From NCBI GenBank assembly GCA_025765615.1, contig JAIVFJ010000250.1, positions 1-64,000 on the forward strand: a stretch of 64,000 nucleotides of DNA, in the 5' to 3' direction. The notes under the pieces are model-generated. The model saw only the letters and a list, made by a program, of their open reading frames with translations. It was not told where the DNA came from and searched no databases. Below, piece by piece: positions 24,844 to 37,136 of this stretch. Within the stretch, counting starts at the first letter, position 1. Every line of letters begins with the position of its first letter. This stretch comes from Zopfochytrium polystomum (lineage: Eukaryota > Chytridiomycota > Chytridiomycetes > Chytridiales > Chytridiaceae). The position numbers and the translations under genes are program-made.

Positions 24844-25596
24844 ACGGCCCGGGCGTTGCGGTTGTGCGCCGCGGGGCGCGCCGAACGAAACGAACGAAGA
24901 ATCGACCGAAGCTGACAAGGAGGGGGAGATGGGCTTCGTAACGAGGCACAACGGCAAGAAGGGACAGGAGAGAAAAAAAAAAAAAAAAAAAAAAAATAAT
25001 AACATCCACTCGAGGCCGCAATTACGTTCCGCGCAAACATGGAAAAATGCGCTAAAAGTGATTGCAAGAAAGGTCGCACTAAATGGCAGGTGAGTGGACG
25101 TTCACTCGGGTCGTGTATTTCCGATTGGATGCAGGGTGAAGGAGGCGCAAACCTGCATTGGCAGAATTTTGGACAAGTGAAAAGGACGTGGCATCGCAAC
25201 CAAGACAAACAACTAAACACTGGGTAACGGTGGGCACGGCTTCAGTGAGAGGAACAAATACACAAAATCGCACTGTGGGGAAGGCGGGGGGTAGAGCAAG
25301 CAAAGGAAGAAAACGGCAGTCTACAGACTCCAACCAATAAACCAAAAAAAAAGGTGCGGAGAGACGGCTAAGAACAGGGAAAAGGACAAGGCTAGCGAGA
25401 TAATGTTAGGCAGAGGGAATTGAGTGAGGGGGACGCCGAGGTTAACGGCGGTGCAGAGGTGCTGTGGAGGTGCTGTGGAGTACAAGTGTCGGGGAATTAC
25501 AAAGGGAGGTTTACCGACCAGCGGCAAACACCATGGCCCCGAAAGAACACAAAGACAGAAAGCAGCCCGCATAGTAAGTCACTGGCGAGATAGACC

Positions 25597-25627
<31 letters not shown>

Positions 25628-25734
25628 AAAAAAAGCGTTTGGTTCGTTTCATGGATGAGAAACAAACTTGGCCAAACGGGAGGGCATAGACCGAGATTCT
25701 CGTCGTGCCGTCGAGCGCTGCACGCATCGGTTTC
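24844..25734. other. Intergenic region with A-runs
   Basis: Upstream of the WD40 gene and downstream of the next minus-strand gene. It contains A-runs at about 24971-24994 and 25597-25625 and no supported gene. Confidence 0.4.
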
Positions 25735-27330
25735 TCACGGTGTGGGAAACAATTCAAAATACTCGTGCACCACATTCCGCAAGTGTCCAATGTAGGACGC
25801 GAAGAGAGCAGTCTCCAGAAGGAATCTGTGGGTGGTTGCATCCAGTATTAATTCCACAAAGACTGCTTTCGGTCAAGAATTAAAGTGAGCACTTACAGCG
25901 TGCCCCAGAACAAAAAGGCAGAGCCTAAGAAAACCGCGTCGGGGTTGGCTCTCGAAACGGCTACAGCGATTGTCCCTGCGATACCCAGCAAAAGCAGCAG
26001 GACGGCGCATGCGAGGAAGAAGTCCAAAGTCCACTTTGTCGACTTGATGGTTCCGATGCGCACCTGGTGCTCCAGCTCCCTGATTTGTTCCGCCTCCGAC
26101 AGCGGCTGCTTGCGGGAGGCGCGAAGCATCTTTGGAAGCCTCCACGAGCGCCAGGCTTTCGGGTCGCCGAACCTCGAGTTCCGCGACGGGGGCGGCAGGA
26201 AGGTCGACGACGCGCCGGTTCCCACCGCGGAGGGCGAAAGGAGACCGAGGAAGCTGTGGCCGTCCGCGGAGGCGCCGTTGCTGAAGCTGCTCGCAAAGGC
26301 GCTGGACGCCCGGTCGGACTGAGAGTCCACAAATGCATTCATTGCGGAGCGGTGCAGGCTGACGCCATTCCGCGGCGCCCTGGGCCGCACTTCCTGCTCG
26401 AACGCTTTTGCGGACTGCTCCCTACGCGCGTTGAAGAGGTAAGGACCGAGCCGCTCCCGCATGGTACGCGGGAACGTGACTCTGCAGAGGATGAGAAAGC
26501 CAAAGTACGGAAAGTTTGCAGCGGCGAAGGAGATCGAGGAGAGGCGGGCGAAGACGATCAAGGTGGCTGTGGAAGACGGCGTGGGGAGATGGGTGAGGGA
26601 GTCGTCGATCAGGTGGGAATGGTATAGCCGGATGGGAATCTCGACAATGGGCAGAATGATGAGAGCTGGGAGCCACGTCAAGATCCTGCGCATTCGATCG
26701 TCCCAGCGTGCGATGCGCTCCAGAACCGATTCAAGAAAGAGTGCGACGCCAATGTATCCCGCCATGGTGCCCAACAATGAAACGCTCCTGTGTGTGTGAA
26801 GGAGTGTTGGGACGAGTTCGGCGAAAAAGAATCCAAGAAACTTTACGTGAATGTGAGCGCGGTTGTTCCAGCGGCGAGGCAAGCCGCCGAAGCCGTGTGG
26901 AACGACGCATGAATGGACCCGAATACTATTGAGGCATCATGGCGCGTTACGACAGCGGAGGGCAATACACCCGTGCGACGCCAGTATATGGCTCGAAACG
27001 AGGCTGTAAAGGCGACAATGGCGAACCCCAAGAGGGCTGTGATGCCATTGAAGACGGCGAATCCAGGGACATAGAATCGGTATGACGGGAAGTTTGGGCA
27101 CGCGAGAATCGAGTTTGTAAGGCACACTGGAAAGGAGGATAGAGAGAGGGCATGTGCGGCGGCAGCGAGGGTAGCGTCAGTTTGGAGTTTATGGCAGAGC
27201 GAACGAGCCAGCGAGCGAACGTACGTTGTGGGAAGGCGCCCGATGCGATGATGGCAGCCGGTGTTACCGCGATGGTGCTTGTGGCATTAGCAGCGGCGGC
27301 GGCGGCGACAGCGGCGGCGGCCGCCGCCAT
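25735..27330 (-). CDS. Multi-pass membrane protein, about seven spans, unknown function
   Basis: Exons 27330-27225, 27126-26847, 26787-25897 and 25825-25735 join in phase without correction to 455 aa. The N-terminus is Ala-rich. Hydrophobic segments occur at about 27065-26990, 26900-26850, 26785-26730, 26690-26630, 26570-26460, 26035-25965 and 25925-25790. A long loop (about 26460-26045) between spans five and six is basic and Ser-rich. The segment count recalls a 7-TM receptor or transporter-like protein, but I recognise no family motif. (GA)n lies upstream at about 27466-27508. Confidence 0.6.
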
Positions 27331-27463
27331 GTTATGTTGGAAGGAGGTGTTTGGAGGACTCGGAGCGAAGCAGAAGTAGAAGGACAACTGGGGGAGGGAG
27401 AGTGTGAGTGAGTGTGGGTGAGTGCAACAGGCAGTCGGATCTGTTTGTGACAGAGAGAGAGGG

Positions 27464-27509
<46 letters not shown>

Positions 27510-28033
27510 TCAGTGCTTCGGTCTGTCGGTCGGTCGGTCCTGTCGACAGCTGCGGAGTGGTACAGACAGGTTTTCTGGGCGCTTTTTTTTTTTGGCTGCT
27601 TTCTTTGTCCCTTTGCGCAGACTACCTTTCCCACAGACAGACAGACAGGAGCGAAAAGTTTTGTGCGGAGGCAAAAAAAGAACACAAAAAAAAAAAAGCA
27701 CAATGCTGCAACATCATCAAAGCGGCGCGCGCCAATGCCGCTCGATCACGCTGGCCTTTCTCTGCGTTTGTCTCTGTCCCCTCCATCATTAATGGCGCGC
27801 GGCTGGTTTGTCTGTTTGCAACAGTTTGTTTGTCTTGAGGAAGAAGGGGGAAGAAAAAAAAAAGAAAGAAGAAACAAAACTGGAGTATGCAACACACTGT
27901 GCGGCCAGCCAATCAACATTCATTCATGTTATTATTATTACACTCGCACTCCGGAAGCGGAAGGGAGCCTATTCGAATTCGATTGGGACGATTGGGACTC
28001 GATTGTGTGTGGGAGGGAGGGTTAGGGTTGGGG
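27331..28033. other. Intergenic region with (GA)n tract
   Basis: 5' region of the 7-span gene and 3' region of the next minus-strand gene. It has a (GA)n microsatellite at about 27466-27508 and short A-runs near 27690 and 27860. A GGTTAGGGTTGGGGTTAG stretch lies at 28020-28037. No gene is supported. Confidence 0.5.
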
Positions 28034-28653
28034 TTAGTGGGAATTGTCGAGTCCTCGCAGCTGCCGTTGGCGGTGAACGGCATCGGCGATGCTCTGGCCA
28101 TCGGCTCCATTGGCTCCATCGGCTCCATCCGCGACGCCCGCACTGCTTCTGGCGCCGTCTAGTCCATCACCACCACCAACTCCACCACCACTGTCTCGGC
28201 CACGCTCGCCTCCACCGCCGCCACCCGCCAAGCGAGCGACCCGCTCAGCCCTCTCGGTCCTCACCCGCTCCCTCTCCTCGACGGCCCACCGCTTGACCCG
28301 CTGGCTAGGCGAGTACTCCCTGACCTGCCGGCCCTCGCCGAGGAACCTTCTGTCGCCGAGCACCGCGTCCGGGTTGACCGTGTCGCGCGGCGCGAGCCAG
28401 ATCAGAATCAGCCGCTGCACGTGCTTGACGGTCGCGTGGACGTTGACGCGCATGAGGAAGAGGAAAAAGACGCAGAGTCGGAGGAGGCCCGGGAGCCGCT
28501 TCATCAGGCGGCGCGGCCGCTTTGGGCTGAAGAGGAAGACGACGATCGCGCGGTACGACGGGAGGTTGGGGATCGTGTGGAGGATGACCTGGTCGAGGAT
28601 GAGGGCTGGGATGAAGCCGAGTGGTTGTGGCATGTGTTTTTTTGTTTTGGGGG

Positions 28654-28684
<31 letters not shown>

Positions 28685-29236
28685 GTTGTGTTTCGTTGGA
28701 GAGTGACGAAGAGTATACCGACGAGCAAAGGAAACTCACCTAGCACCGCCCATCGAAGGATCTTCGGCAAATCGTGCGCGACGTAGTCCAGCACCATCAG
28801 CTTAAATCGCCAGTTCACTCGCTCTGGTGGATCGTCCGAGAACACGTCTGGATTTGGAATTGCGCTGCCGCCGCCTTCCTGCTCGCTCTCGTCCGCAACA
28901 CCTGCCCCCCCGTCTGCGGCAGCTGTTGTTGGTGCTGCTGCTGCTGCTGCTACTTGCTGTTGCCGTCGTTGTTGATTGGGGCTGCGTGGACGCCGCGCGC
29001 GGCTTTGTCCAAAACGGGATCAACGAGCCGACAAAGTACAGCGCCCGGACGAGCCGGGGGCCGTCCTCCTCCATGCTCACGCTCGGATGCGGGAACCCTT
29101 CCATCGTCTCGCGCCACACCGGAAACGAGAGGAGGGCGAGCAGCAGACTGAGGCCGATCGTTGCGGCGTAGCCCGGGAGAATAAAGTCTGCCAAGTCTGT
29201 CGGTGCAGGAGTTGAGGACTGGCGTGAGGCCGGCAT
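28034..29236 (-). CDS. Membrane protein of unknown function
   Basis: Two exons, 29236-28740 and 28605-28034. The first encodes two hydrophobic segments (PGYAATIGLSLLLALLSFPV and LVRALYFVGSLIPFW), then a Ser/Thr repeat. The reading frame shifts once near 28925: either one extra base in an AGC repeat or an unusually short intron. After that it reads VNWRFKLMVLDYVAHDLPKI. The second exon adds ALILDQVILHTIPNLPSYRA and another strongly hydrophobic stretch near RLCVFFLFLMRVNVH, then a Glu/Arg-rich helix and a Gly/Asp-rich tail. With a one-base correction the phase closes at about 355 aa. The N-terminal TM pair with a polar tail suggests an ER or Golgi membrane protein, but no family is recognised. 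Confidence 0.5.
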
Positions 29237-29388
29237 TTTCTGCGGGGGAAAAGAGAAAGGAGGTGATCGGGAAGCCAGAATCGTTGTTGGATGCAAGTGC
29301 GACTGAAAAAAAAAAAAAAAAAAAGAAAACAAGAAAGAAAACAACATGACAAAAAAAACGAACAAAAGCGCTGCATTCTATATGGGCT

Positions 29389-30554
29389 CTACGCGTGAGC
29401 CTTGGCGAATTCGCCCATAAACCGGACCAGCACCTGTGCGCCTTCCAGAGGAAGCGAGTTGTAAAGCGATGCCCTCATTCCGCCCACCGAGCGATGGCCA
29501 GCGAGTTGCACAAGGCCCCTCGCCTCCGCTTCCTTCGCAAATACAACCTCGAGTTCCTTCGAAGCCACACCGTCCTTGTAGATCCTAAACGGCACGTTCA
29601 TGCGCGAGCGGAGCGCTGGTTTGACGGGACCTCTGTAAAAGCCGTTGCTTCCGTCGATGGCGTCGTACACAAGTTTGCTCTTTTGCGCGTTGATAGCAGC
29701 CATGGCCTCCAAGCCGCCCACGTCGTTCCGAAGCCAGTCAAACACAAGGCCAGCCACGTAGATGGCCCAGGTCGGCGGGGTGTTGTACATGGAATTGTTG
29801 TCGGCAAAGATCTTGTAGTCGAGCATCAACGGACAGCGGAGGGAGGGGTTGCGGCGGGGACGGGTCTTTGATGAGATCCTCGCGGACGATGACGACCGTC
29901 ACTTCCGGCGGGGCCCATGTTCTTTTGCGCGCCGGCAAAGATGACGGCGAACCGCGAGACGTCGACGGGGCGCGAGAGGATGGACGAGCTCATGTCGCAG
30001 ACGAGCGGCACGCCGGCGGGGACGGCGTCGAAGGGGAACGGGTTGAACTCGACGCCGTGGACGGTCTCGTTGTCGCAAAAGTACGCGTACTGGGCGTCGG
30101 CGTGGAACTTCCACTGGTCGACGGGCGGGAGGGATCCGTCGTGGTTTGTGGGCTTCGTGTCGACGACGCGGTGGACGTTTGCGCCCATGGCTTTCGCTTC
30201 TTCGGCGGCCTTTTGCGACCAGACGCCGGTTACGACGTAGTCGACGGGCTTCGAGAGATCGCCGCCGATCAGGTTGTACACGACGGCCGAGAACTGGGAC
30301 GTTGCGCCGCCCTGCATGAAGAGCACCTTGTAGGTCGAGGGGATGGCCAGCAGCGCGCGGAAGTCGGCCTCCGCCTTTGCGAGGACGGCCTCGAACTCTT
30401 TTGAGCGGTGAGACATTTCCATGATGGAGTGCTGAAGGCCGGCGAAGTTGAGCATGTCGGCCTGGGCGCGCTCCAGAACCTTCCGAGGGAGGACGCCCGG
30501 ACCGGCCGAGTAGTTCCAGACGGCGGTGGGGAGCGCTGTTGACGTCGACGCCAT
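29389..30554 (-). CDS. serC: Phosphoserine aminotransferase
   Basis: Single exon. It converts 3-phosphohydroxypyruvate and glutamate to phosphoserine and 2-oxoglutarate in serine synthesis, using PLP. The N-terminus VWNYSAGPGVLPRKVLERAQ, the LFMQGGATSQF segment, and the PLP-lysine context AGAQKNMGPAG (lysine near 29920) are diagnostic. The C-terminal half has NNSMYNTPPTWAIYVAGLVF and GHRSVGGMRASLYN. Two single-base insertions break the frame: one extra A near 29907 and one extra C near 29865. Removing both gives 387 codons, normal for the family. Because the rest is perfectly conserved, sequence error is likelier than decay. The start at 30554 matches the family start. Confidence 0.9.
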
Positions 30555-31678
30555 GGGTTGTTCCGGATGATGTGGGATGGGGGGAATGGGGGGTTGGGGG
30601 CGGTCGCACGTTGGCGAAATAAATATTATTTGGGGGTGAGGAGACCAAAAAGGTGAGGCGTCGATGAAAAAAAAAAAAAAATAGAAAAAGAAAACAAAAG
30701 AAAAAGATCAAGATTCAAGAGCGATTCATTTTTGGTACCTCCAGCCAATCAACGTCGCGCGCAGATGAAAATGGTGATTGATTTTTTTCTTCTTTTTTTA
30801 ATTTTCCCAATATGAATAATTGTGGTCGCTGTGAAGGAGTTGCAGGTAGCTATTTCCCAAGGTCAACGTCGCGAATTCCGAGAACAGCGCCAGTTAACCC
30901 CAGAAACAAGGGTGAAAAATCCTCCCGTCCCTGCTTGGGTCAATCGCCGATGCAGTTCGTGTCACTGAAACTTTTGCATGATGGACCGACCGTATCGCAC
31001 AGACCTACACAATTTCCACTTGTTTTGCGGCCACCCTCCTTGATCCGGACTCAAATCTTTCCGCATTCCAGCTTCAGGACAGCGATAAACTTTTCCCCTT
31101 CTTTCAGTGGCCTTCTGGTACGGCTGTGGAAAGCTATTAGCAAGTGAAAGAGGTCCCCAACCCCATCGGAGAAAAAAGCGAGAGGAAAATTGCCTCCAAA
31201 CCAAAAGGAGACAAAATCACAGAGAGAATAAGCTGGAAGGGCTGGAGACAGAGCGAGGCAACAAGGGTTGAGCTTGGGACGAACAAGAGGCAGGGAGACA
31301 GACAGACAGAGAGGGAGAGAGAGAGAGAGAGGCAAGAAACTCAGAGAGAATTCCAATTGTGCACAGAATTTGCCCATCGGGTGAGTAGGTCGAGCACATT
31401 GCAACTGGACGACGGAGACAGCGGGCTCGTTGGGGGAGCGAGTCGATCCATCCGCTAGATCCAAGTAGTAGTGATAGCGTTTGGGGGAGGAGGAGGAGGC
31501 CCAGCGAGGGACAAAACGTTGGGTGCGATCGGCCCACGCGGCCTTTGGCTTGGATTAGTGCAAGCTCCTTCCCTCCCTCCTCTGGCACCTGTGGACTCGT
31601 GGACACCCCCCTTCTCCCCACCCCTCCAACTTAGTCGCTCGTATTATTCTTTGATCTCCTTGATCAGAACCATTTACC
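30555..31678. promoter_or_regulatory. Divergent intergenic region serC / SEC61
   Basis: Both promoters must lie here, since serC reads left and SEC61 reads right. CCAATCA occurs at about 30744, followed by A/T-rich sequence, and (GA)n lies at about 31310-31332. No gene is supported; short frames here show no family similarity. Confidence 0.4.
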
Positions 31679-33670
31679 ATGGGTAAACTCATTTTCCCTA
31701 ACTTAAGCCACCACCATTCAGAACCGTGGACGCGTCGTCGATCTTGAAGTGTAATCGGAGCAAATGTCTTGTAAGTTTCTCACAGCTTCACTGGGCGATA
31801 TTCCGCTGATATTCCGCTGATTCTTACTCCAACTGCTCGTCCAGTCCGACTGCTTCATGTAGTGAAGCCCTTCTTGGCATTGCTGCCAGAGGTGTCTTCC
31901 CCCCTTTACAAGGTTTACACTTCATTAAACCGATAGCCGCCGACTCACCGCTCCAACCTCCGCAGGTACCTGGACGCGATAAGATTATGTGGACTGGTGT
32001 TGCTCTCCTCGTTTTCATCGTCTGCTCCCACTTCCCCTTGTTCGGTGTAATCCACTCCGAAACATCGTCGGACCCTCTCTACTTCACACGTGTGGTTCTC
32101 GGTTCTTCTCGCGGCAGTTTGATGGAGCTTGGTTTGCTTCCAATCATCACCTCGAGCACGATCCTGCAGCTCTTGGCTGGAGCTGGCCTTATCGAAGTCG
32201 ACTACACTCTGAAAGAGGATCGCGCTTTGTTCTCTGGTGCACAAAAATGTGAGATTTGTTTTTTTTTACAATCGAAGAAATCTTCCTGGTGAATGAGTGG
32301 TGAATGAGTTTATTTATATTAACGCGTGGTTCCAGTGTTTGCCGTGGTCCTAGCCATCATCTACAGCGTCCTCAACGTTACATCTGGTATCTACGGCGAC
32401 GTCAAGGAACTCGGTCCATTTGTCGCCCTTCTTCTTGTTGTTCAATTGACCGCCGGTGCCCTGCTTGCAACTATCCTGGATGAGCTTATTCAGAAAGGTC
32501 ACGGTCTTGGGTCCGGAATCTCCCTCTTCATCGCCACAAGCATTTGCGAAGATATTGCCTCAAAGACTTTCAGCTTTTCGAGCCACAGCACCGGAAAAGG
32601 CAAGTTCCGGATAGTTGTTTCGCTGTCGTGAAATAAACGTGTTGCAGGAACGGAATACGAAGGTGCTTTCTCTGCTCTGTTCCAGCTCCTGTACAGCCGC
32701 CGCGACAAGTTCCGTGCACTTAAAGAGGCTTTTTATCGGTCCAACCTCCCAAACATTTTTGGGCTTCTTGTCACACTTGCCATCTTCGCCGCCGTCATCT
32801 ACGTGCAGTCGTTCCGCCTTGAAGTTCCCGTGAAGTCGAACCGTGTCCGCGGACAGCAGGCCGCTTTTCCTGTCAAGCTTCTTTACAACTCTAGCACCCC
32901 GCTTTTGATTTTGACCGCGGCCGTCGGCAACGTGTTCTACCTGTCTCAGCTGCTCTACAAGAGGTTCCCCGAATTCTTCCTGGTCCGACTGATTGGGGTG
33001 TGGAAGGTAGGAAGTTTTGTTGCTGATCGATCGTCGCGTTTTACTTACTCTCTGGAATTTATTTCTTTGCTTGCCTATTTACGCGTCGGAAAGAAGGCGT
33101 TTGAAGGTAGCTCTCAAGAATTCGCGTCTGGTGGGATTGTTTATTACATCTCCGCTCCCCACTCGCTGTTTGCCGCCCTCTCGGACCCCCTTCGCTTCAT
33201 CGTGTACACTGCGTTCATGCTCGTGGCGTCATACTACCTGAACGAGTACTGGACGGATATTGCTGGCAACTCGGCGTACGATGTTTCGAAGCAGCTACAG
33301 GGCCAGGGCTTGACCATCTTTGGCCACCGCGAAGTGTCTATCTACAGGGAACTCAAAAGGATTATCATGCCGGCTGCCACTTTGGGTGGCGTTATTATCG
33401 CGGCCCTGGTTGTCGTCGCGGATTTGTTTGGTGAGACCCACTGCGACAAGACTGTCAATAGGTCGGTGCTGTTGAGTTACTCATGCCTTCCCTCCCTCAT
33501 GCAGGAGCGATTGGAACGGGAACAGGCATTCTTCTTGGTGCCACTATGATGTACCAATATTTCGAGGTTTGTGCTAGTTGATATTTTACGCCTTGTGAGC
33601 TGACTTTCGAATTCTGCAGATCCTGGTCAAGGAGCAGTACGAGGACCCGAACATCTTCTCGGCGTACTAA
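31679..33670 (+). CDS. SEC61A: SEC61 alpha subunit of the ER translocon
   Basis: Exons 31679-31682 (ATGG only), 31845-31912, 31966-32248, 32336-32599, 32648-33006, about 33097-33430, 33505-33566 and 33620-33670 close to 474 aa, the usual Sec61-alpha length. The start reads MVRLLHVVKPFLALLPEV. Diagnostic segments include GVIHSETSSDPLYFTRVVLG, a plug/pore region, ELIQKGHGLGSGISLFIAT and FGHREVSIYRELKRIIMPAA, and the C-terminus is YQYFEILVKEQYEDPNIF. It forms the ten-span protein-conducting channel of the ER. The 32599/32600 donor is GC (GCAAGT), not GT. AATAAA at about 33748 is a likely poly(A) signal. The acceptor before 33097 could also be 33094. Confidence 0.93.
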
Positions 33671-33747
33671 GGTCGACGGCAGTGCACCCCCCAACCATCC
33701 ACCGTGGGGGGCGAAGGTGGATCGTTCTCGGTCCTTGCACGGCGACA

Positions 33748-33753
33748 ATAAAA
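33748..33753 (+). terminator. Probable poly(A) signal of SEC61
   Basis: AATAAA about 80 nt after the SEC61 stop codon. Confidence 0.5.
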
Positions 33754-36700
33754 AGGAAGGCAAATTTGATATAGAACCTCGTTCGGCGGCTGTGACGGGA
33801 GGGGCGGGCTAGTACCTGTAAGATAAACGGAAAGGATGAATGGTTTCCTCCCTTTTTTTTCTGTTGCTTTGGTTGTTGCGCCCGGGCGGCCTCTGTGCTG
33901 TGGGAGACGGGTGGGCGGTTGAAGTGGGTCGGTGGTTGTGGGCTCCTTACGTTTCTTCCTTCGAGCGTTTCATCCATGCTTCATGGTTGCGCCCTCTGCT
34001 CTTTTGCGCGCGTTGACGGTTGACGGGGGCCTCTTTGTTTTTTTTGGATCTTTCCAAAAAAAAGATCGTGGTAACTGATGCTCGTGCCTTCTGGTTGCTT
34101 GTTCTCCCGGTCGGCCCTTTCCCAAGTTCTTTTTTTTTCTTTTTCTTCTTCTTTCTACCTCTTCTGGTTTCGACGGTCTTTTGCCCCATTTGTTTGTTTG
34201 GTCTGGTGTGGTGCTTCCGTATTTCCTTTCCCCCTCACTTCTCTCTTTCTCTCCTCTCTCCTCTCTCTGTCGCTTCCCCTCCATTATTGTGGCCCAACCC
34301 GCGCGTTGGCGGTCCCACCCTATTTCGATTCCCTCCCTTCCCCTCCCCACTTTCCCTTCACCCTTCCTCGTCCAACTTTTTGCTGCTTGTCATCCCTTTC
34401 TCCTCTTTCTTATTACTTGATCGGCTTCGCTGCTTGGGTCGAAGAGGGGTTGCTTCTCTTTCCTTTCTCTCGCTCCCGTTTTCTTTCCTCGCTTTTTTTT
34501 TTTTCTTTTTTTTTTTCCGCTCCTTTGCCTCCCTTTTTTCTAAACCGATGAACGGCCCCGATGTCTCCAGCCTCTCCGCCATACAAGAGCCTCGTGTTTG
34601 TTCGCAAAACGCTGCTCGCAAAGCACCTTCGAAGAAAAGGGGTAGCCGGCGATGGCGCGCAGGTGATAGTCACGCAGCTGTCCGCCAAGGAAGAAACACT
34701 CTCGTTGGCGGACCCCCTCACCACCCGCCTGGTGAAACAGCACTCATAACCGAACGGGAAAACAAAAAAGAAAAAAAAAAAAGAAAAGAAAAGAAAAAAA
34801 CTGTTGAAATCCGACAACCCCAGGCCCAGCTGGCGACGGTGGAAGGCAGGTGACAAGTCAGGTCCGCATTCAACTTTTTTTTTTTTTTTTTTCTTCTTCC
34901 TCTCCATTATCACACACAGGGGCATATTCCAACACTCCCCCTTGCACAAGCGCCCTTCCTAGACTTCAAACAAGATCCTCCAGAGGTAAGAAACTGGGGA
35001 AGAGTGCTTGAAGCCCCTGCTCAGATGAAAGACCCAAATCAATTGGCTGATCTGGGAAAACAGTGGCAGGGAAAGGAAGGGAAAATAATGGGGATAATGC
35101 TGCTGAGGAGTGAACTTCAAGAGGGTAGGAATGAAAATACATGAAGAGCTGAATAAGGCAAAAGGTAAAGAAAGTTTGTCCAGTTGTGAGACTACACTCA
35201 CTCCTTTGACCCTGGGATCTGGGCCCTAGAGCGAGGGAAAGCAAATAATAGGCTAAAACTAACTTTATTGGCCTGTTGTCTTGGGGGTGTTTCAACCCTA
35301 CTACTTGCCTAGTTCACATAGTATCCCTACTGATCTGTCTAACAGGGGTCTCAAACACAAAGAATGAACATTCAGAGGGACAATCCTCTGAGGGATCGGT
35401 GCTGGAGCACCAATTACTCGCATGGCTGCGGGCTGATGCAAAGGGAAATGGAAGGGCACTCCTGAGTGCGCAACACAACTGCAGAATAAAGAGAGAGAAG
35501 AGGGAAACACGGGTTTTTATCTCAGGAACCTAATCTCAAATACAACAGGAGCAGTTAATAGTGACAGGACGGACAGGGCGCAACCTAGCGCCCCTTGTCA
35601 CAGACGGTGCTGCAGGAGCCCTCGTTGTCGCCAGCGACAGGGGGGAGAGAGAGAAGGGAGTCGACTATGTAGGGATCAGAAGGTCGCCAGCAGGGAACTC
35701 GCACACAGAAACACCTGCGATTGTACACGCACCCTGCTGGGCTGCGTCGGCACAATCACTCGACCAACAGGCTTTATCGCATCACACTCGTACTCACACA
35801 TCTCACTCTCACAGCAATAGGACTGAGGCAGGCACTTGTAGATCAAACTCTCAGGTGTCGGGGGCCGCACAGAGTGCAGCCACCACCACCCTTGTGAGAA
35901 CAGGAAGGTTGGGGACGACGACGCTGCCGTTGTCGCCACCACCACCACCGTCGTTGCAGCAGGTGAGTGCCTGTGATCCTCACTCCAACACAGAGCCAGC
36001 AGTGTCACACAGTCGGTGGTGGGGCCAGCTGCATTCCCCACCCACAGCCCCTTAAGAAGAGCCCCCGAAGGGACCATGTACTCACCTGGGTGTGTACCAC
36101 CTCTCACTACCCTCACCTCCGTGAGCCAGATGGATTGGAAGGGACTCTGTATTGGTGCCAAAGGACAGAAATCAGATTGAAGAAAAAAAGGAAAAAGAGA
36201 AATGGCCCAAAAACAGAGAGAGAGAAAATTGACAAGTCAACCCCCTGACTTGGAGCATCCACCACAAATGCTCTAAGTCCCCCCAACCCTATGCGTGAAT
36301 GTACAAGTGCCGAAAATAAATAATAAATTAGGTGGGCCTGGGGTATGGCCTGTCAGGCACCCCATCCCAAAGCAGTTGGGCAGTCTCTGTTAGTCACCAA
36401 AAAAGAAAATATGTTGAGAAAACCCTGGCGCAACGGAAACTGTTAAGACGAAAGTAGTAAAAGCAGGCCCAATAATAAAGACAGGTTAGCTGCAAATACA
36501 CTTTGATAACGCCTTGGAAACTAAAGAACTGGGAGTAATAATAGGGGTCCAGATCCTTGTGGTTTTATGACAGGTATGCTTGATTTTTTGTGAATAAAAT
36601 CTCTAGACTTTATCACTGAGACCTCGGTGTAGTCTCACACAGTGCCCTCCCCTTTGGGCCTAACCTGCTGATTTCCCTTTGCGCGCCAGCTGCGCCTTCC

Positions 36701-37136
36701 ATGCGACAGTGTGGTATGAGTTCTTCTGTTCCTTCTTCTTGATACTCTTTTGTCAAATATGTTCCTCTGTGAGACTGTGCTCTCTAAATCTCCTCACCCT
36801 GGAGGTGGAAATAGAGCAATGGCCTAAGTACCAATCCTATCTAATGAAAAGGGCAAAAGAAGGTGTCTAGGGGTCACCAGACAGGAAAATGTATTTGGAG
36901 TCTACTAAAGCCCATCATCAAACACAAAAGAAACTCTTTAAACACAAAAAGAGAATCATCACACATCTAAAAGGGAAACTTAAGAAAAGTGTGACAAGGG
37001 TGGCACAATCACAAAAGAAAGTGCAAAATGCCTCTGGTTCAAGACACAGAGAAACCCCAATGGCAAAGCCAAAGGGACCGAATCACTCAGTAAGGAATGA
37101 GACTTAGGGCAACAAAGGGGGCGCCTAAGGCAGCAC
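33754..37136. other. Gene-poor stretch entering a transposon island
   Basis: 33.8-34.9 kb is pyrimidine-rich (long CT/T blocks, T-run at about 34875-34891) with no supported gene. From about 35 kb the base composition changes: CpG becomes rare and TG/CA common. Short frames appear but none resembles a known domain. Likely old repeats. Confidence 0.4.

Noticed and set aside
28020..28037. GGTTAGGGTTGGGGTTAG resembling interstitial telomere repeat
   Set aside because: Only two or three imperfect units, overlapping the end of a coding exon; too short to call.
28034..29236. Derlin-like protein
   Set aside because: Multi-pass with a polar tail, but none of the conserved derlin/rhomboid-like motifs is present.
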